NCBI GenBank assembly: GCA_937871635.1
Contig: CALMNS010000120.1
Span: 1-23,171 of the forward strand
Source: an uncultured Solirubrobacter sp.
Lineage (GTDB): Bacteria > Actinomycetota > Thermoleophilia > Solirubrobacterales > Solirubrobacteraceae
Direction of reading: 5' to 3'
DNA: 23,171 bases
Positions 15,157-22,694 of the stretch are shown here, one piece after another (within the stretch, counting starts at the first letter, position 1; each line of letters opens with the position of its first letter). Under the pieces are notes generated by a model that saw only the letters and a program-made list of their open reading frames with translations, searched no databases and was not told the origin of the DNA. Both the position numbers and the translations under genes were made by a program.

Positions 15157-16456
15157 GAGAAAAGCATCCGACCCGAAATTTAAGACGCCAGCCGTTCAGA
15201 GCACCGGACGGGCCGCCGATGCGGAGGTCCAGCGGATCGTCGCGGAGATCATCGAGGCGGTCCGGTCCGAAGGGGACGCAGCGGTCCGCCGGTGGTCGGC
15301 CAAGCTCGACGGTTGGGAACCGGAGAGCTTCCGCCTCGAGGACGAGGCGATCGAGCGTGCTCTTGCCGCGGTGCCCGACCAGGTGATGGAGGATCTGCGG
15401 TTCTGCCAAGACCAGGTCCGCGAGTTCGCCAAGGTTCAGCGCGAGGCGCTCCGAGACGTCGAGGTGGAGCCGCTGCCAGGGCTCGTCCTGGGTCACCGCA
15501 ACGTGCCGATCGGCAACGTCGGGTGCTACGTCCCCGGTGGGCGCTTCCCGATGGTCGCCTCTGCGCACATGAGCGTGCTTACCGCGAAGGTCGCCGGCGT
15601 CCCGCGCGTCGCCGCGACCACTCCGCCGCTTGAGGGCGGCGCTCCGCCGATCACGGTCGCGGCGATGGCGCTCGCCGGCGCCGACGAGATCTACGTCCTC
15701 GGCGGTGTGCAGGCCATCGCCGCCCTCGCGCTAGGCACCGACACGATCGGCGCCGTCGACATCATCGTCGGCCCGGGCAACAGCTACGTCGCCGAGGCCA
15801 AGCGCCGGCTGTTCGGCGAGATCGGCATCGATCTCCCCGCTGGTCCGACGGAGATCCTCGTCGTCGCTGACGAGACCGCCGATCCGGTCATCGTCGCCGC
15901 CGACCTGCTCGGTCAAGCCGAGCACGGACCGACCTCGCCCGCGGTGCTCATTACGACGTCGGCGCGGCTGGCCGAGCGGACCGAAGCCGAGCTCGGTCGC
16001 CAGCTCGCCGTCCTGCCCACTGCGAGTACGGCTGAGCCCGCCTGGCGCGACCACGGCGCGATCTACGTGGTCGACAACGACGAGGAGGCGTTGAAGCTCG
16101 CCGACGAGCTCGCGTACGAGCACGTCGAGATCCTCACCCGCGAGCCGCGGTGGTACTTGGAGCGGATGCGCAACTACGGCGCGCTGTTCCTCGGCGAAGG
16201 CACGACCGTGGCCTACGGCGACAAGACCTCGGGTACCAACCACGTCCTTCCCACGGCCGGCGCCGGCCGGTACACGGGCGGCCTCTGGGTCGGCAAGTTC
16301 CTCAAGACCGTCACGTACCAGGAGGCCTCGCCCGAGGCGAGCGTCCTGATCGGGAGGATCGCCGCGCGTCAAAGCCGGATTGAGAACTTCGAGGGCCATG
16401 CCCGTTCGTGCGACGTGCGCGTTGAGAAGTACGAGGGCCAGGGGGTCACGGCGTGA
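15155..16456 (+). CDS. Histidinol-dehydrogenase-family oxidoreductase (catabolic paralogue)
   Basis: 433 aa, full family length. The zinc and catalytic set is conserved: Q254/H257 in QAEHGPTSPAV, E322/H323 in AYEHVEIL, D356 in YGDKTSGTNHVLPT and H415 in FEGHARS. The NAD-binding part includes GGVQAIAALALGT and VGPGNSYVAEAKR. HisD oxidises L-histidinol to histidine in two NAD-dependent steps. Here no his genes are near, QAEHG replaces the usual QAEHD, and GPTEI replaces GPSE, so it belongs with paralogues such as sulfopropanediol 3-dehydrogenase that oxidise other primary alcohols to acids. It is the first gene of the plus-strand operon; the ATG abuts operator 3 and has no Shine-Dalgarno, and its first codons are unusually AT-rich. 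Substrate unknown. Confidence 0.9.
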   Translation: MRKASDPKFKTPAVQSTGRAADAEVQRIVAEIIEAVRSEGDAAVRRWSAKLDGWEPESFRLEDEAIERALAAVPDQVMEDLRFCQDQVREFAKVQREALRDVEVEPLPGLVLGHRNVPIGNVGCYVPGGRFPMVASAHMSVLTAKVAGVPRVAATTPPLEGGAPPITVAAMALAGADEIYVLGGVQAIAALALGTDTIGAVDIIVGPGNSYVAEAKRRLFGEIGIDLPAGPTEILVVADETADPVIVAADLLGQAEHGPTSPAVLITTSARLAERTEAELGRQLAVLPTASTAEPAWRDHGAIYVVDNDEEALKLADELAYEHVEILTREPRWYLERMRNYGALFLGEGTTVAYGDKTSGTNHVLPTAGAGRYTGGLWVGKFLKTVTYQEASPEASVLIGRIAARQSRIENFEGHARSCDVRVEKYEGQGVTA

Positions 16457-18513
16457 CGTACCGTCTCGGCGTGGACGTGGGCGGGACGTTCACCGATCTG
16501 CTCCTCCACGACTCCGCCTCGGGACGGACGTGGCTGGCCAAGACGCCGAGCACGCCGCACGACCAGTCCGTCGGCGTGATCGAGGGGATCCGGCAGATCT
16601 GCGAGAGCGCACGGATCGGCCACGGCGAACTCGAGGCGATTCTGCACGGGACCACGGTCGCGACCAACGCGGTGCTCGAGCGCAAGGGCGCGCGGGTCGG
16701 CCTCGTCGTCACCGAGGGCTTCCGCAACATCCTCCACCTCGCCGAGGCCTGGACGCCAGGCCCGCTGTTCGGGTTCATGGTCTACGACAAGCCCGAGCCG
16801 CTGATCGACCTGGAGGACATCCGCGAAGTGCCTGGGCGGCTGGACGCGAACGGCGACGAGATCCGCGAGCTCGACGAGGTGGCCACGGCGGCCGCGCTCC
16901 GCGAGCTGCTCGCGAGCGGTGTCCAGGCGCTGACGATCGCGCTCATGAACGCCTACGCCGACCCGTCGCACGAGGAGCGCGTAGCCGCGCTCGCTGAGCA
17001 GCACGCGCCGGGTCTGCCGATCTCGGCCTCGTGCAAGGTCCTGCCGGAGTTTCGCGAGTACGAGCGCACGGTGACCACCGTCGTCAACGCGTACGTCGCA
17101 CCGGCGCTCGATCTCTACCTCTCCAACCTGCGCGACGGCCTCGACGAGAAGGGCGTGCGGGCAGGCCTTCAGGTCGTCCGCTCCGACGGCGGCCTGATGA
17201 GCCTCGATGCGGCGCGGCAGATGCCGGTCCACACGGTGCTCTCCGGTCCGGCCGGCGGCGTCAGCGGCGCCGCGCACGTCGCGGGTCGCGCGGGCTTCGA
17301 CCGCCTGCTCACCTTCGACATGGGTGGCACGTCGACCGACGTCGCGGTCATCGTGGGCGGCAAGCCGGAGATCACCCGCGAGACCCGCGTCGGCGACTTC
17401 CCGGTCCGTGCACCCGCCGTCGACGTCGAGTCGATCGGCGCCGGCGGCGGCTCGATCGCCTACGTCGCCGAGGGCACCGGCGCGCTGCGCGTCGGACCGC
17501 GTTCCGCGGGCGCCCAACCGGGCCCCGCATGCTACGGGCGGGGCGGCGACGAGCCCACGGTGACCGACGCGAACGTCGTCCTGGGTCACCTACCGCCGCG
17601 GCTGCTCGGCGGAGCGATGGAGCTCGATGTCGAGGCCGCGTACGCGGCGGTCGAGACCGTCGCCGATCCGCTCGGGCTCGACGTGCACGAAGCGGCGCGG
17701 GGCATCGTCGACCTCGTCAACGAGGCGATGCTCGGCGCGCTGCGCGTCGTCACCGTCCAGCGCGGTCGCAACCCCGACGAGTTCGCGCTCGTCTCGTTCG
17801 GCGGTGCGGGCGGTCTGCACGCCAACGCGCTCGCCGCCCTGCTCGGCTGCTTCCCGGTCATCGTGCCGGCCGAGTCCGGCGTGCTCTCGGCGCTCGGGTT
17901 CGTCGCCTCCGACGTGAGCACCGAGGTCTCGCGCACCTGGATCCGCCCCACCGCCGAGGCCGACGCGAGCGAGCTGACCGCCGAGCTCCGCGCACTCGGC
18001 GAGCAGGGTCTGGAGTGGCTCGACGGCGAAGGCGTCAAGGCGGCCGACCGCGACCTCCGGTACGTCGCCGACATGCGCTACGCCCGCCAGGGCTTCGAGA
18101 TCCCCGTCGCGATCAGCGCCGGGGAGCTCGGCGGCCTCACGCCCGTGGCGCTGGCGGAGCGGTTCGCCGCCGACCATCACCAGCTCTACGGGTTCGACCT
18201 CGAGGGCGGCGCCGAGATCGTCGCGCTCCGCGCGCTGGCCACCGGGAGGGTTCCGGCCCCGGAGGACCCGGCCGCCGAGGCGGGGGCGGCCGACCCGTCG
18301 CCCGCCCGGAACGGCACCCATGTCGTTCGCTCGAGCGGCAGCGCCGTCGACGCGCCGACCTACGACCGGGCGGAGCTTCGCACCGGCATGGCGATCGAGG
18401 GACCGGCGATCGTCGAGCAGTACGACGCGACCACGGTGGTCCTCCCCGGTCACGTCGCCCGTGTGGACCCGTACGCCAACCTCATCATCGACCGACTGGA
18501 GAACGCTCGATGA
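16453..18513 (+). CDS. hyuA: Hydantoinase/oxoprolinase family subunit A (HyuA-type, ATP-dependent)
   Basis: 686 aa. The N-terminus RLGVDVGGTFTDLLL is the ATP-binding phosphate-1 motif of the acetate/sugar-kinase-like fold. HGTTVATNAVLERKGARVGLV, SGPAGGVSGAAHVA, TFDMGGTSTDVAVI and VSFGGAGGLHANALA follow in the family's normal order. Together with HyuB it should open a cyclic amide or imide (N-methylhydantoin, 5-oxoproline) with ATP; related pairs act in acetone or acetophenone carboxylation. The start is GTG 16453-16455, overlapping the HisD-like stop (GTGA). Two adjacent cytosolic subunits without a third gene favour the hydantoinase/oxoprolinase class over acetone carboxylase, which needs a gamma subunit. 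Specificity is not readable. Confidence 0.93.
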   Translation: MTYRLGVDVGGTFTDLLLHDSASGRTWLAKTPSTPHDQSVGVIEGIRQICESARIGHGELEAILHGTTVATNAVLERKGARVGLVVTEGFRNILHLAEAWTPGPLFGFMVYDKPEPLIDLEDIREVPGRLDANGDEIRELDEVATAAALRELLASGVQALTIALMNAYADPSHEERVAALAEQHAPGLPISASCKVLPEFREYERTVTTVVNAYVAPALDLYLSNLRDGLDEKGVRAGLQVVRSDGGLMSLDAARQMPVHTVLSGPAGGVSGAAHVAGRAGFDRLLTFDMGGTSTDVAVIVGGKPEITRETRVGDFPVRAPAVDVESIGAGGGSIAYVAEGTGALRVGPRSAGAQPGPACYGRGGDEPTVTDANVVLGHLPPRLLGGAMELDVEAAYAAVETVADPLGLDVHEAARGIVDLVNEAMLGALRVVTVQRGRNPDEFALVSFGGAGGLHANALAALLGCFPVIVPAESGVLSALGFVASDVSTEVSRTWIRPTAEADASELTAELRALGEQGLEWLDGEGVKAADRDLRYVADMRYARQGFEIPVAISAGELGGLTPVALAERFAADHHQLYGFDLEGGAEIVALRALATGRVPAPEDPAAEAGAADPSPARNGTHVVRSSGSAVDAPTYDRAELRTGMAIEGPAIVEQYDATTVVLPGHVARVDPYANLIIDRLENAR

Positions 18514-20276
18514 GCGCCGTCGACCCGATCACGCTCGACCTCATCGAGAACGCGCTCCTCAACGCGCGGTTCGAGATGGACGAGGTCCTGCGACGCGCGG
18601 CGATGTCGCCGACCATCCGCGTCCAGCACGACGAGTTCCCCATGATCTGCGACGCCCGGGGGCGCATGGTCGTCGGGCAGTTCGGCTCGTACATCCCGGA
18701 GGTCGTCGACCGTCTGGGTGGTTCGCTGGATCCGGGCGATGTGGTCCTGCTCAACGACCCCTACCTCTGCCGCGGGTCGATCTCACACCTCAACGACTGG
18801 CTCGTCGTCGTCCCGATCTTCCACGAGGGCGAGCACGTCGCGTACGCCTCGATGTTCGGGCACATGATGGACGTCGGAGGCAAGGTCCCGGGCTCGCAGG
18901 TCGCCGACGCCCGGTCGATCTGGGAGGAGGGCCTGCGCATCCCGCCGATCAAGATCGTCGAGGCGGGCGTGCTCAACGAGGCCGCCCTCGCGATCTGCCT
19001 GAACAACTCGCGGACACCGGAGATGAACCGGTCCGACCTCATGGCGCTCATCGCCGGCTGCCGCGCCGCCGAGCGCCGGATCGTCGAGCTGTGCGACCGC
19101 TTCGGCCGCGACACCTTCGCCGAGGCGTGCCAGGCGCTGCTCGACCGGACCCGTGACGCGATGGTGCGCATCGTTCGCGAGTACATCCCCGAGGAGAAGG
19201 TGACGTTCACCGACTACGTCGACGACGACGGCCTCGGCAACGGCCCGTTCGGCATGACGCTGACGATCTGGCGCGAGGGCGACGTCTGCCACGCGGACTG
19301 GAGCGGCACCGATCCCCAGGCCGAGGGCTCGATCAACTTCCTCATCCACGAGGGGCTCTGCAAGCTCTTCTTCGGGATCTACCTGATCATGGCCTTCGAT
19401 CCGGAGATCCTCTTCAACGACGGGATCTACGAGGTCTTCGAGGTCCAGCTGCCCGAGGGCTCGCTGCTCAAGCCGGCGTTCCCGGCGCCGCTCTCGAACC
19501 GGCTCAACGTGCACACGCGGTTCTTCGACTGCCAGAGCGGCGCGCTCGGCCAGAAGACGCCCGAGCTGGCCATGGCCGCCGGGTACGGCACGTCGCCGTC
19601 CTTCGTGTTCTCCGGGACCGACGAGCGCGGCGAGTACTTCCAGTTGGTCGAGCTGCTGTTCGGCGGGTTGCCCGGGCGCAAGCGCGGCGACGGCCTCGAC
19701 GGGCACTCGTGGTGGCCGCTCTTCCGGACCACGCCGTCGGAGTACGCCGAGAGCTACTACCCCGTCCGCATCGAGCGCTATGAGCCCGTCCCCGACTCCG
19801 GCGGCCCCGGCTTCCATCGCGGCGGCACCGGGATCGAGAAGGCCTACGCGTTCACCGGCGCCGGCGTCGTGTCGATCGCCGACGACCGTGCGCTCATCGC
19901 CCCGTGGGGCATCCACGGCGGGTCGGCCGGCGGGACGAGCTCGAAGTGGCTCGAGCGCGCCGACGGCTCGCGCGAAGCGTTGCCGTCCAAGGTCGATTCG
20001 GTCAAGGTCGGGCCCGGCGACGTGCTCGTGTTCCGGACCGCCGGCGCGGGCGGATGGGGAGACCCGCTCGAGCGGCCCGCCGAACACGTGGCCAAGGACG
20101 TCGCGCGCGGCCTCGTAACCGGCGTCCAGGCGCGCGACGTCTACGGCGTCGCGCTGAGCGGCGGTAGCGTCGACGTCGAGGCGACCGCGACGCTGCGCGC
20201 CCGGATCGGAGCTGCACGCGGTCCGGCCCCGGAGTTCGACTTCGGCGACCGCGAGATCCTCGAGGCGACGGCGTGA
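18510..20276 (+). CDS. hyuB: Hydantoinase/oxoprolinase family subunit B (HyuB-type)
   Basis: 588 aa, the typical B-subunit length. It begins DPITLDLIENALLNARFEMDEVL and contains the family segments DEFPMICDARGRMV, LLNDPYLCRGSISHLNDW and GHMMDVGGKVPGS with clustered Asp/His residues that probably bind metal in the active site. The end contains DSGGPGFHRGGTGIEKAY and GAGGWGDPLERP, which are near-invariant in this family. It forms the complex with HyuA; the phosphorylated or activated ring is hydrolysed at the A/B site. The ATG overlaps the HyuA stop (ATGA 18510-18513). No truncation or frame problem is visible, so the pair should be functional. Confidence 0.93.
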   Translation: MSAVDPITLDLIENALLNARFEMDEVLRRAAMSPTIRVQHDEFPMICDARGRMVVGQFGSYIPEVVDRLGGSLDPGDVVLLNDPYLCRGSISHLNDWLVVVPIFHEGEHVAYASMFGHMMDVGGKVPGSQVADARSIWEEGLRIPPIKIVEAGVLNEAALAICLNNSRTPEMNRSDLMALIAGCRAAERRIVELCDRFGRDTFAEACQALLDRTRDAMVRIVREYIPEEKVTFTDYVDDDGLGNGPFGMTLTIWREGDVCHADWSGTDPQAEGSINFLIHEGLCKLFFGIYLIMAFDPEILFNDGIYEVFEVQLPEGSLLKPAFPAPLSNRLNVHTRFFDCQSGALGQKTPELAMAAGYGTSPSFVFSGTDERGEYFQLVELLFGGLPGRKRGDGLDGHSWWPLFRTTPSEYAESYYPVRIERYEPVPDSGGPGFHRGGTGIEKAYAFTGAGVVSIADDRALIAPWGIHGGSAGGTSSKWLERADGSREALPSKVDSVKVGPGDVLVFRTAGAGGWGDPLERPAEHVAKDVARGLVTGVQARDVYGVALSGGSVDVEATATLRARIGAARGPAPEFDFGDREILEATA

Positions 20277-21118
20277 GCACCCGCCCCTCCCTCCGAGAGC
20301 GCCTTCAGCAGGACGGGATGCTCGTCGCGCTCGGCGCCCACGACGGGCTGACCGGGCGGATCGCCGAGCAGGCCGGGATCGAGGCGCTCTATCACGGTGG
20401 CTACGCGGTGGCCGCGCACCATCACGGCGTACCGGATATCGGCCTCGTCGGCATGAGTGACATGGTCGAGTCGATCGCCCGGCTCGCCGCGGTGACGTCG
20501 TTGCCGCTCCTCGCCGACGCGGACACCGGGTTCGGGTCCGAGCCCGGCGTGCGCCGCACGGTCCGCTCGTACGAGGCGGCGGGAGCGGGGGCGGTCCAGA
20601 TCGAGGACCAGGCGTTCCCGAAGAAGTGCGGGCACATGGAGGGCAAGCGGGTCATCCCGCGCGACGAGATGGTCCTGAAGGTCAGGGCCGCCGTCACCGC
20701 ACGCCGCGATCCCGAGACGATCATCGTCGCCCGGACCGACGCCCTGCAGGTTCACGGCACCGACGACGCGATCGACCGCTGCCACGCGTTCGCCGACGCG
20801 GGCGCGGACGTGGCGATGGTCGACGCGCCCCCGACGGTCGAGGACATCGAACGGATCGCGCGCGAGGTGCAGATCCCCACCCTCGCCAACCTCTCCGAGA
20901 CCGGGCGCTCGCCGTTCGTGCCGACCGACGAGCTCGAGCGGATGGGCTACAGGATCGCGATCTTCCCCTCAACCCAGACCTGGCTCTTCGCCAAGGCGTA
21001 CCGCGACCTCGCCGAGGAGGTGGTGCGAACCCGCTCCACCGAGGGGATCCGAGACCGGTTCGACAGCTTCGACGAGGTCAACCGCCTCCTGGGACTCGCC
21101 GAGTGGGAGCAGGCGTGA
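20273..21118 (+). CDS. Isocitrate lyase/PEP mutase superfamily lyase (methylisocitrate or dimethylmalate lyase-like)
   Basis: 281 aa, the length of 2-methylisocitrate lyase and 2,3-dimethylmalate lyase. LLADADTGFG (79-88) supplies the Mg2+-binding aspartates, and VQIEDQAFPKKCGHMEGKRV (108-127) contains the lyase signature KKCGH with catalytic Cys119. That cysteine distinguishes true C-C lyases from PEP mutases, oxaloacetate hydrolases and most decarboxylases. Expected reaction: retro-aldol cleavage of a malate- or isocitrate-like acid, giving pyruvate or glyoxylate plus a second acid. The start is GTG 20273-20275 (GTGA overlap with hyuB). No prpC/prpD-type propionate genes are seen, so a role after the LeuCD-like hydratase is more attractive than the methylcitrate cycle (inference). 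Confidence 0.92.
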   Translation: MSTRPSLRERLQQDGMLVALGAHDGLTGRIAEQAGIEALYHGGYAVAAHHHGVPDIGLVGMSDMVESIARLAAVTSLPLLADADTGFGSEPGVRRTVRSYEAAGAGAVQIEDQAFPKKCGHMEGKRVIPRDEMVLKVRAAVTARRDPETIIVARTDALQVHGTDDAIDRCHAFADAGADVAMVDAPPTVEDIERIAREVQIPTLANLSETGRSPFVPTDELERMGYRIAIFPSTQTWLFAKAYRDLAEEVVRTRSTEGIRDRFDSFDEVNRLLGLAEWEQA

Positions 21119-21741
21119 GCGGCGACACCGAGGAGGTCTACTCCTCGCGGGGTTTCGGAGGGCGGCAGTCCGCCGGCCTCCGACCCGCCCTGCTCGTCAT
21201 CGACTTCAGCCTCGGCTTCACCGACCCGGCGTCCTCTCTGCACTGCGACTGCGACGATGCGCTGGCCGCAACCGCGCGGCTGCTCGAGGCGGCGCGGGCG
21301 GGGGGCTCGCCGGTCGTCTACACGACGGTCGCGTACGAGCCCTCCGACCTCGACATCGCCCGTGCCTTCATCGCGAAGGCACCGGCGCTGGCGGCGCTGA
21401 CCCCTGATGCCGAGTGGGCACGGATCGATCCGCGGATCGCACCGGCCGACGGCGAGCCGGTCCTGCGCAAGCTGTTCGCGTCAGGTTTCTTCGCGACCCC
21501 GCTCGCGTCGCTGCTTGCCGCCCATGGATGCGATTCGGTCGCCGTCGTCGGCGCCTCGACGTCGGGATGCGTGCGCGCCACCGCCGTCGATGCGGTCCAG
21601 TACGGCTACACCACCTACGTCGTGCGCGAGGCGGTCGCCGACCGGGCGCCCGGGTCGCACGACACGGCGTTGCTCGATCTCGACGCGAAGTACGCGGACG
21701 TGGTCGACGTCGATGCCGCCGCGCGCATCCTGACCCGGTAG
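21115..21741 (+). CDS. Isochorismatase-fold amidohydrolase, N-carbamoylsarcosine amidase/maleamate amidase-like
   Basis: 208 aa with triad D30 (LLVIDFSLGFTDP), K119 (PVLRKLFASGF) and C152 (GASTSGCVRATAVDA). The N-terminal YSSRGFGGRQSAGLRPALLV, the phrase ARIDPRIAPADGEPV and the end segment REAVADRAPGSHDTALLDLDAKYADV closely follow what I know of N-carbamoylsarcosine amidase and its relatives such as maleamate amidohydrolase. It should therefore hydrolyse a carbamoyl or half-amide to a carboxylate or amine plus ammonia and CO2. That is the expected step after HyuAB ring opening, as in the hydantoin branch of creatinine breakdown. The start is GTG 21115-21117, overlapping the lyase stop. It is the last gene of the plus-strand operon; no clear terminator hairpin follows. 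Confidence 0.92.
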   Translation: MSGDTEEVYSSRGFGGRQSAGLRPALLVIDFSLGFTDPASSLHCDCDDALAATARLLEAARAGGSPVVYTTVAYEPSDLDIARAFIAKAPALAALTPDAEWARIDPRIAPADGEPVLRKLFASGFFATPLASLLAAHGCDSVAVVGASTSGCVRATAVDAVQYGYTTYVVREAVADRAPGSHDTALLDLDAKYADVVDVDAAARILTR

Positions 21742-22694
21742 CCCTTCGCTAACGCTGAGACGGTCCAACGTCAAGCTGCAGGTTGAGCGGCTTGGAGCCG
21801 CCGACGTCGGAGTGGATCACCACCGACCCGTCGGCCGTGACCGCGATCAGCCGCAGCGCCTCGGGCAGCGTGGTTCAGGCGGCCGAGTACTCGAGGAGCA
21901 GCGGGCGACGAGCAGGCGCAACCGACGAGGCCTCGATCGCAGGCGGATCGCTTCGCGGCGGAAAGCCCAAAAAAGTACGGCCCTGCGGAAGCGTTGAAGG
22001 TGCTCAAGGGTGATGAAGGCCACGATGCGAGGTCGATGTTCGGATCTTCCGCGCGAGCGTCGTCTCCTCGTCCGGCTCGTCGAGGTCCGCGTATCGCGAC
22101 CATCCCGATTACCCGATCTCGTCCGGGACCGCATGGAGGTCCCCCGGCGACTTCGGGTTGCCCATATAGGTCGCCGCCACCACGAACGTCAGGTAGTTCG
22201 TCGCTCGGCCGAAGTCGTGCGTCTCGGCGGATTGCCAGGCTCGGGCCGACGACAGGCGGAAACCTCGTGTCCCGGCTCTCCGACGACGGCTCGCTGGTTC
22301 CGCCGAGCTTGACGCGGACGAGCGGGCTCTGACAGCTCCCGTCCCAGCCAACGACTGCGGCCTGCGTCTACGCCATTATCAGGCGATTCGCGACCGGCTT
22401 GACTTGGATCCTCAGCCCGATCGCCAACAAGGGAGAGCGGGTGGGCTTCGCGGCTCTGAGTCGATTCAGCGGCAGCGGGTCGCGCGACCTACGGGCCGGC
22501 CGCCTAAACCTCGTCGTAGCGCCTGAGCTGCCCGTCGTGACCAGGGGCCCGTTCCGGCCTTCGCGGTTCCTCGACGGAATATCTCGTCGCGCAGAATTGG
22601 ATTGGTCATCGTCTCGACGCCATGGAAGGGTTGCTTCGAGAAGTCGCCGTCCGCACCCGCGACGGCCGGGCCCGTCGTCTTTGGGGAGGGAAAC
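21742..22694. other. Gene-poor stretch with gene remnants
   Basis: About 950 bases without a convincing intact gene, unlike the rest of the window. It contains the NucS remnant (21749-21921). It also contains a minus-strand tail at about 22109-22240 that reads like real protein (RATNYLTFVVAATYMGNPKS, then PGDLHAVPDEIG and a stop) but that I do not recognise; its upstream part (to 22351) is low-complexity Arg/Ser and unconvincing. A TTGACT hexamer at 22399 has no good -10 partner. The 22260-22680 part shows weak third-position bias on both strands. It looks like a breakpoint or decay zone between two gene clusters. Confidence 0.55.
21749..21921 (-). pseudogene. nucS: Decayed N-terminal fragment of endonuclease NucS (EndoMS)
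   Basis: The minus strand from a TTG at 21921 reads LRLLVARCS. The match then continues in another frame as LEYSAA, an in-frame TGA, TTLPEALRLIAV and ADGSVVIHSDVGGSKPLN before a TAG at 21749-21751. In order, these pieces follow the start of actinobacterial NucS (MRL-V-A-C-S/T-V-Y-GRL...LP-A-RLL...KADGSV-VH-D...YKPLNW). About 57 of some 225 residues remain, with a frameshift, an internal stop and no nuclease domain. NucS does mismatch repair in Actinobacteria and Archaea, which supports the host assignment. It is a relic next to the catabolic operon, not a working gene. The match is by eye. Confidence 0.6.

Noticed and set aside
15155..16456. Histidine biosynthesis gene hisD
   Set aside because: No other his genes are nearby, active-site motifs deviate, and the operon context is catabolic; kept as a HisD-family paralogue.
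17031..18509. Long upstream extension of the hyuB frame through hyuA
   Set aside because: Arg/Gly/Pro-rich frame-shifted reading of hyuA; the real hyuB begins at the ATG 18510 with a normal family N-terminus.
21742..21790. Terminator after the plus-strand operon
   Set aside because: No GC-rich hairpin followed by T-run could be found; a factor-dependent end is possible but not visible.
22466..22609. Minus-strand start MTNPILRDEIFRRGTAKAG as a possible gene fragment
   Set aside because: Only about 20 plausible residues before low-complexity Arg-rich sequence; no ribosome binding site and no recognised family.
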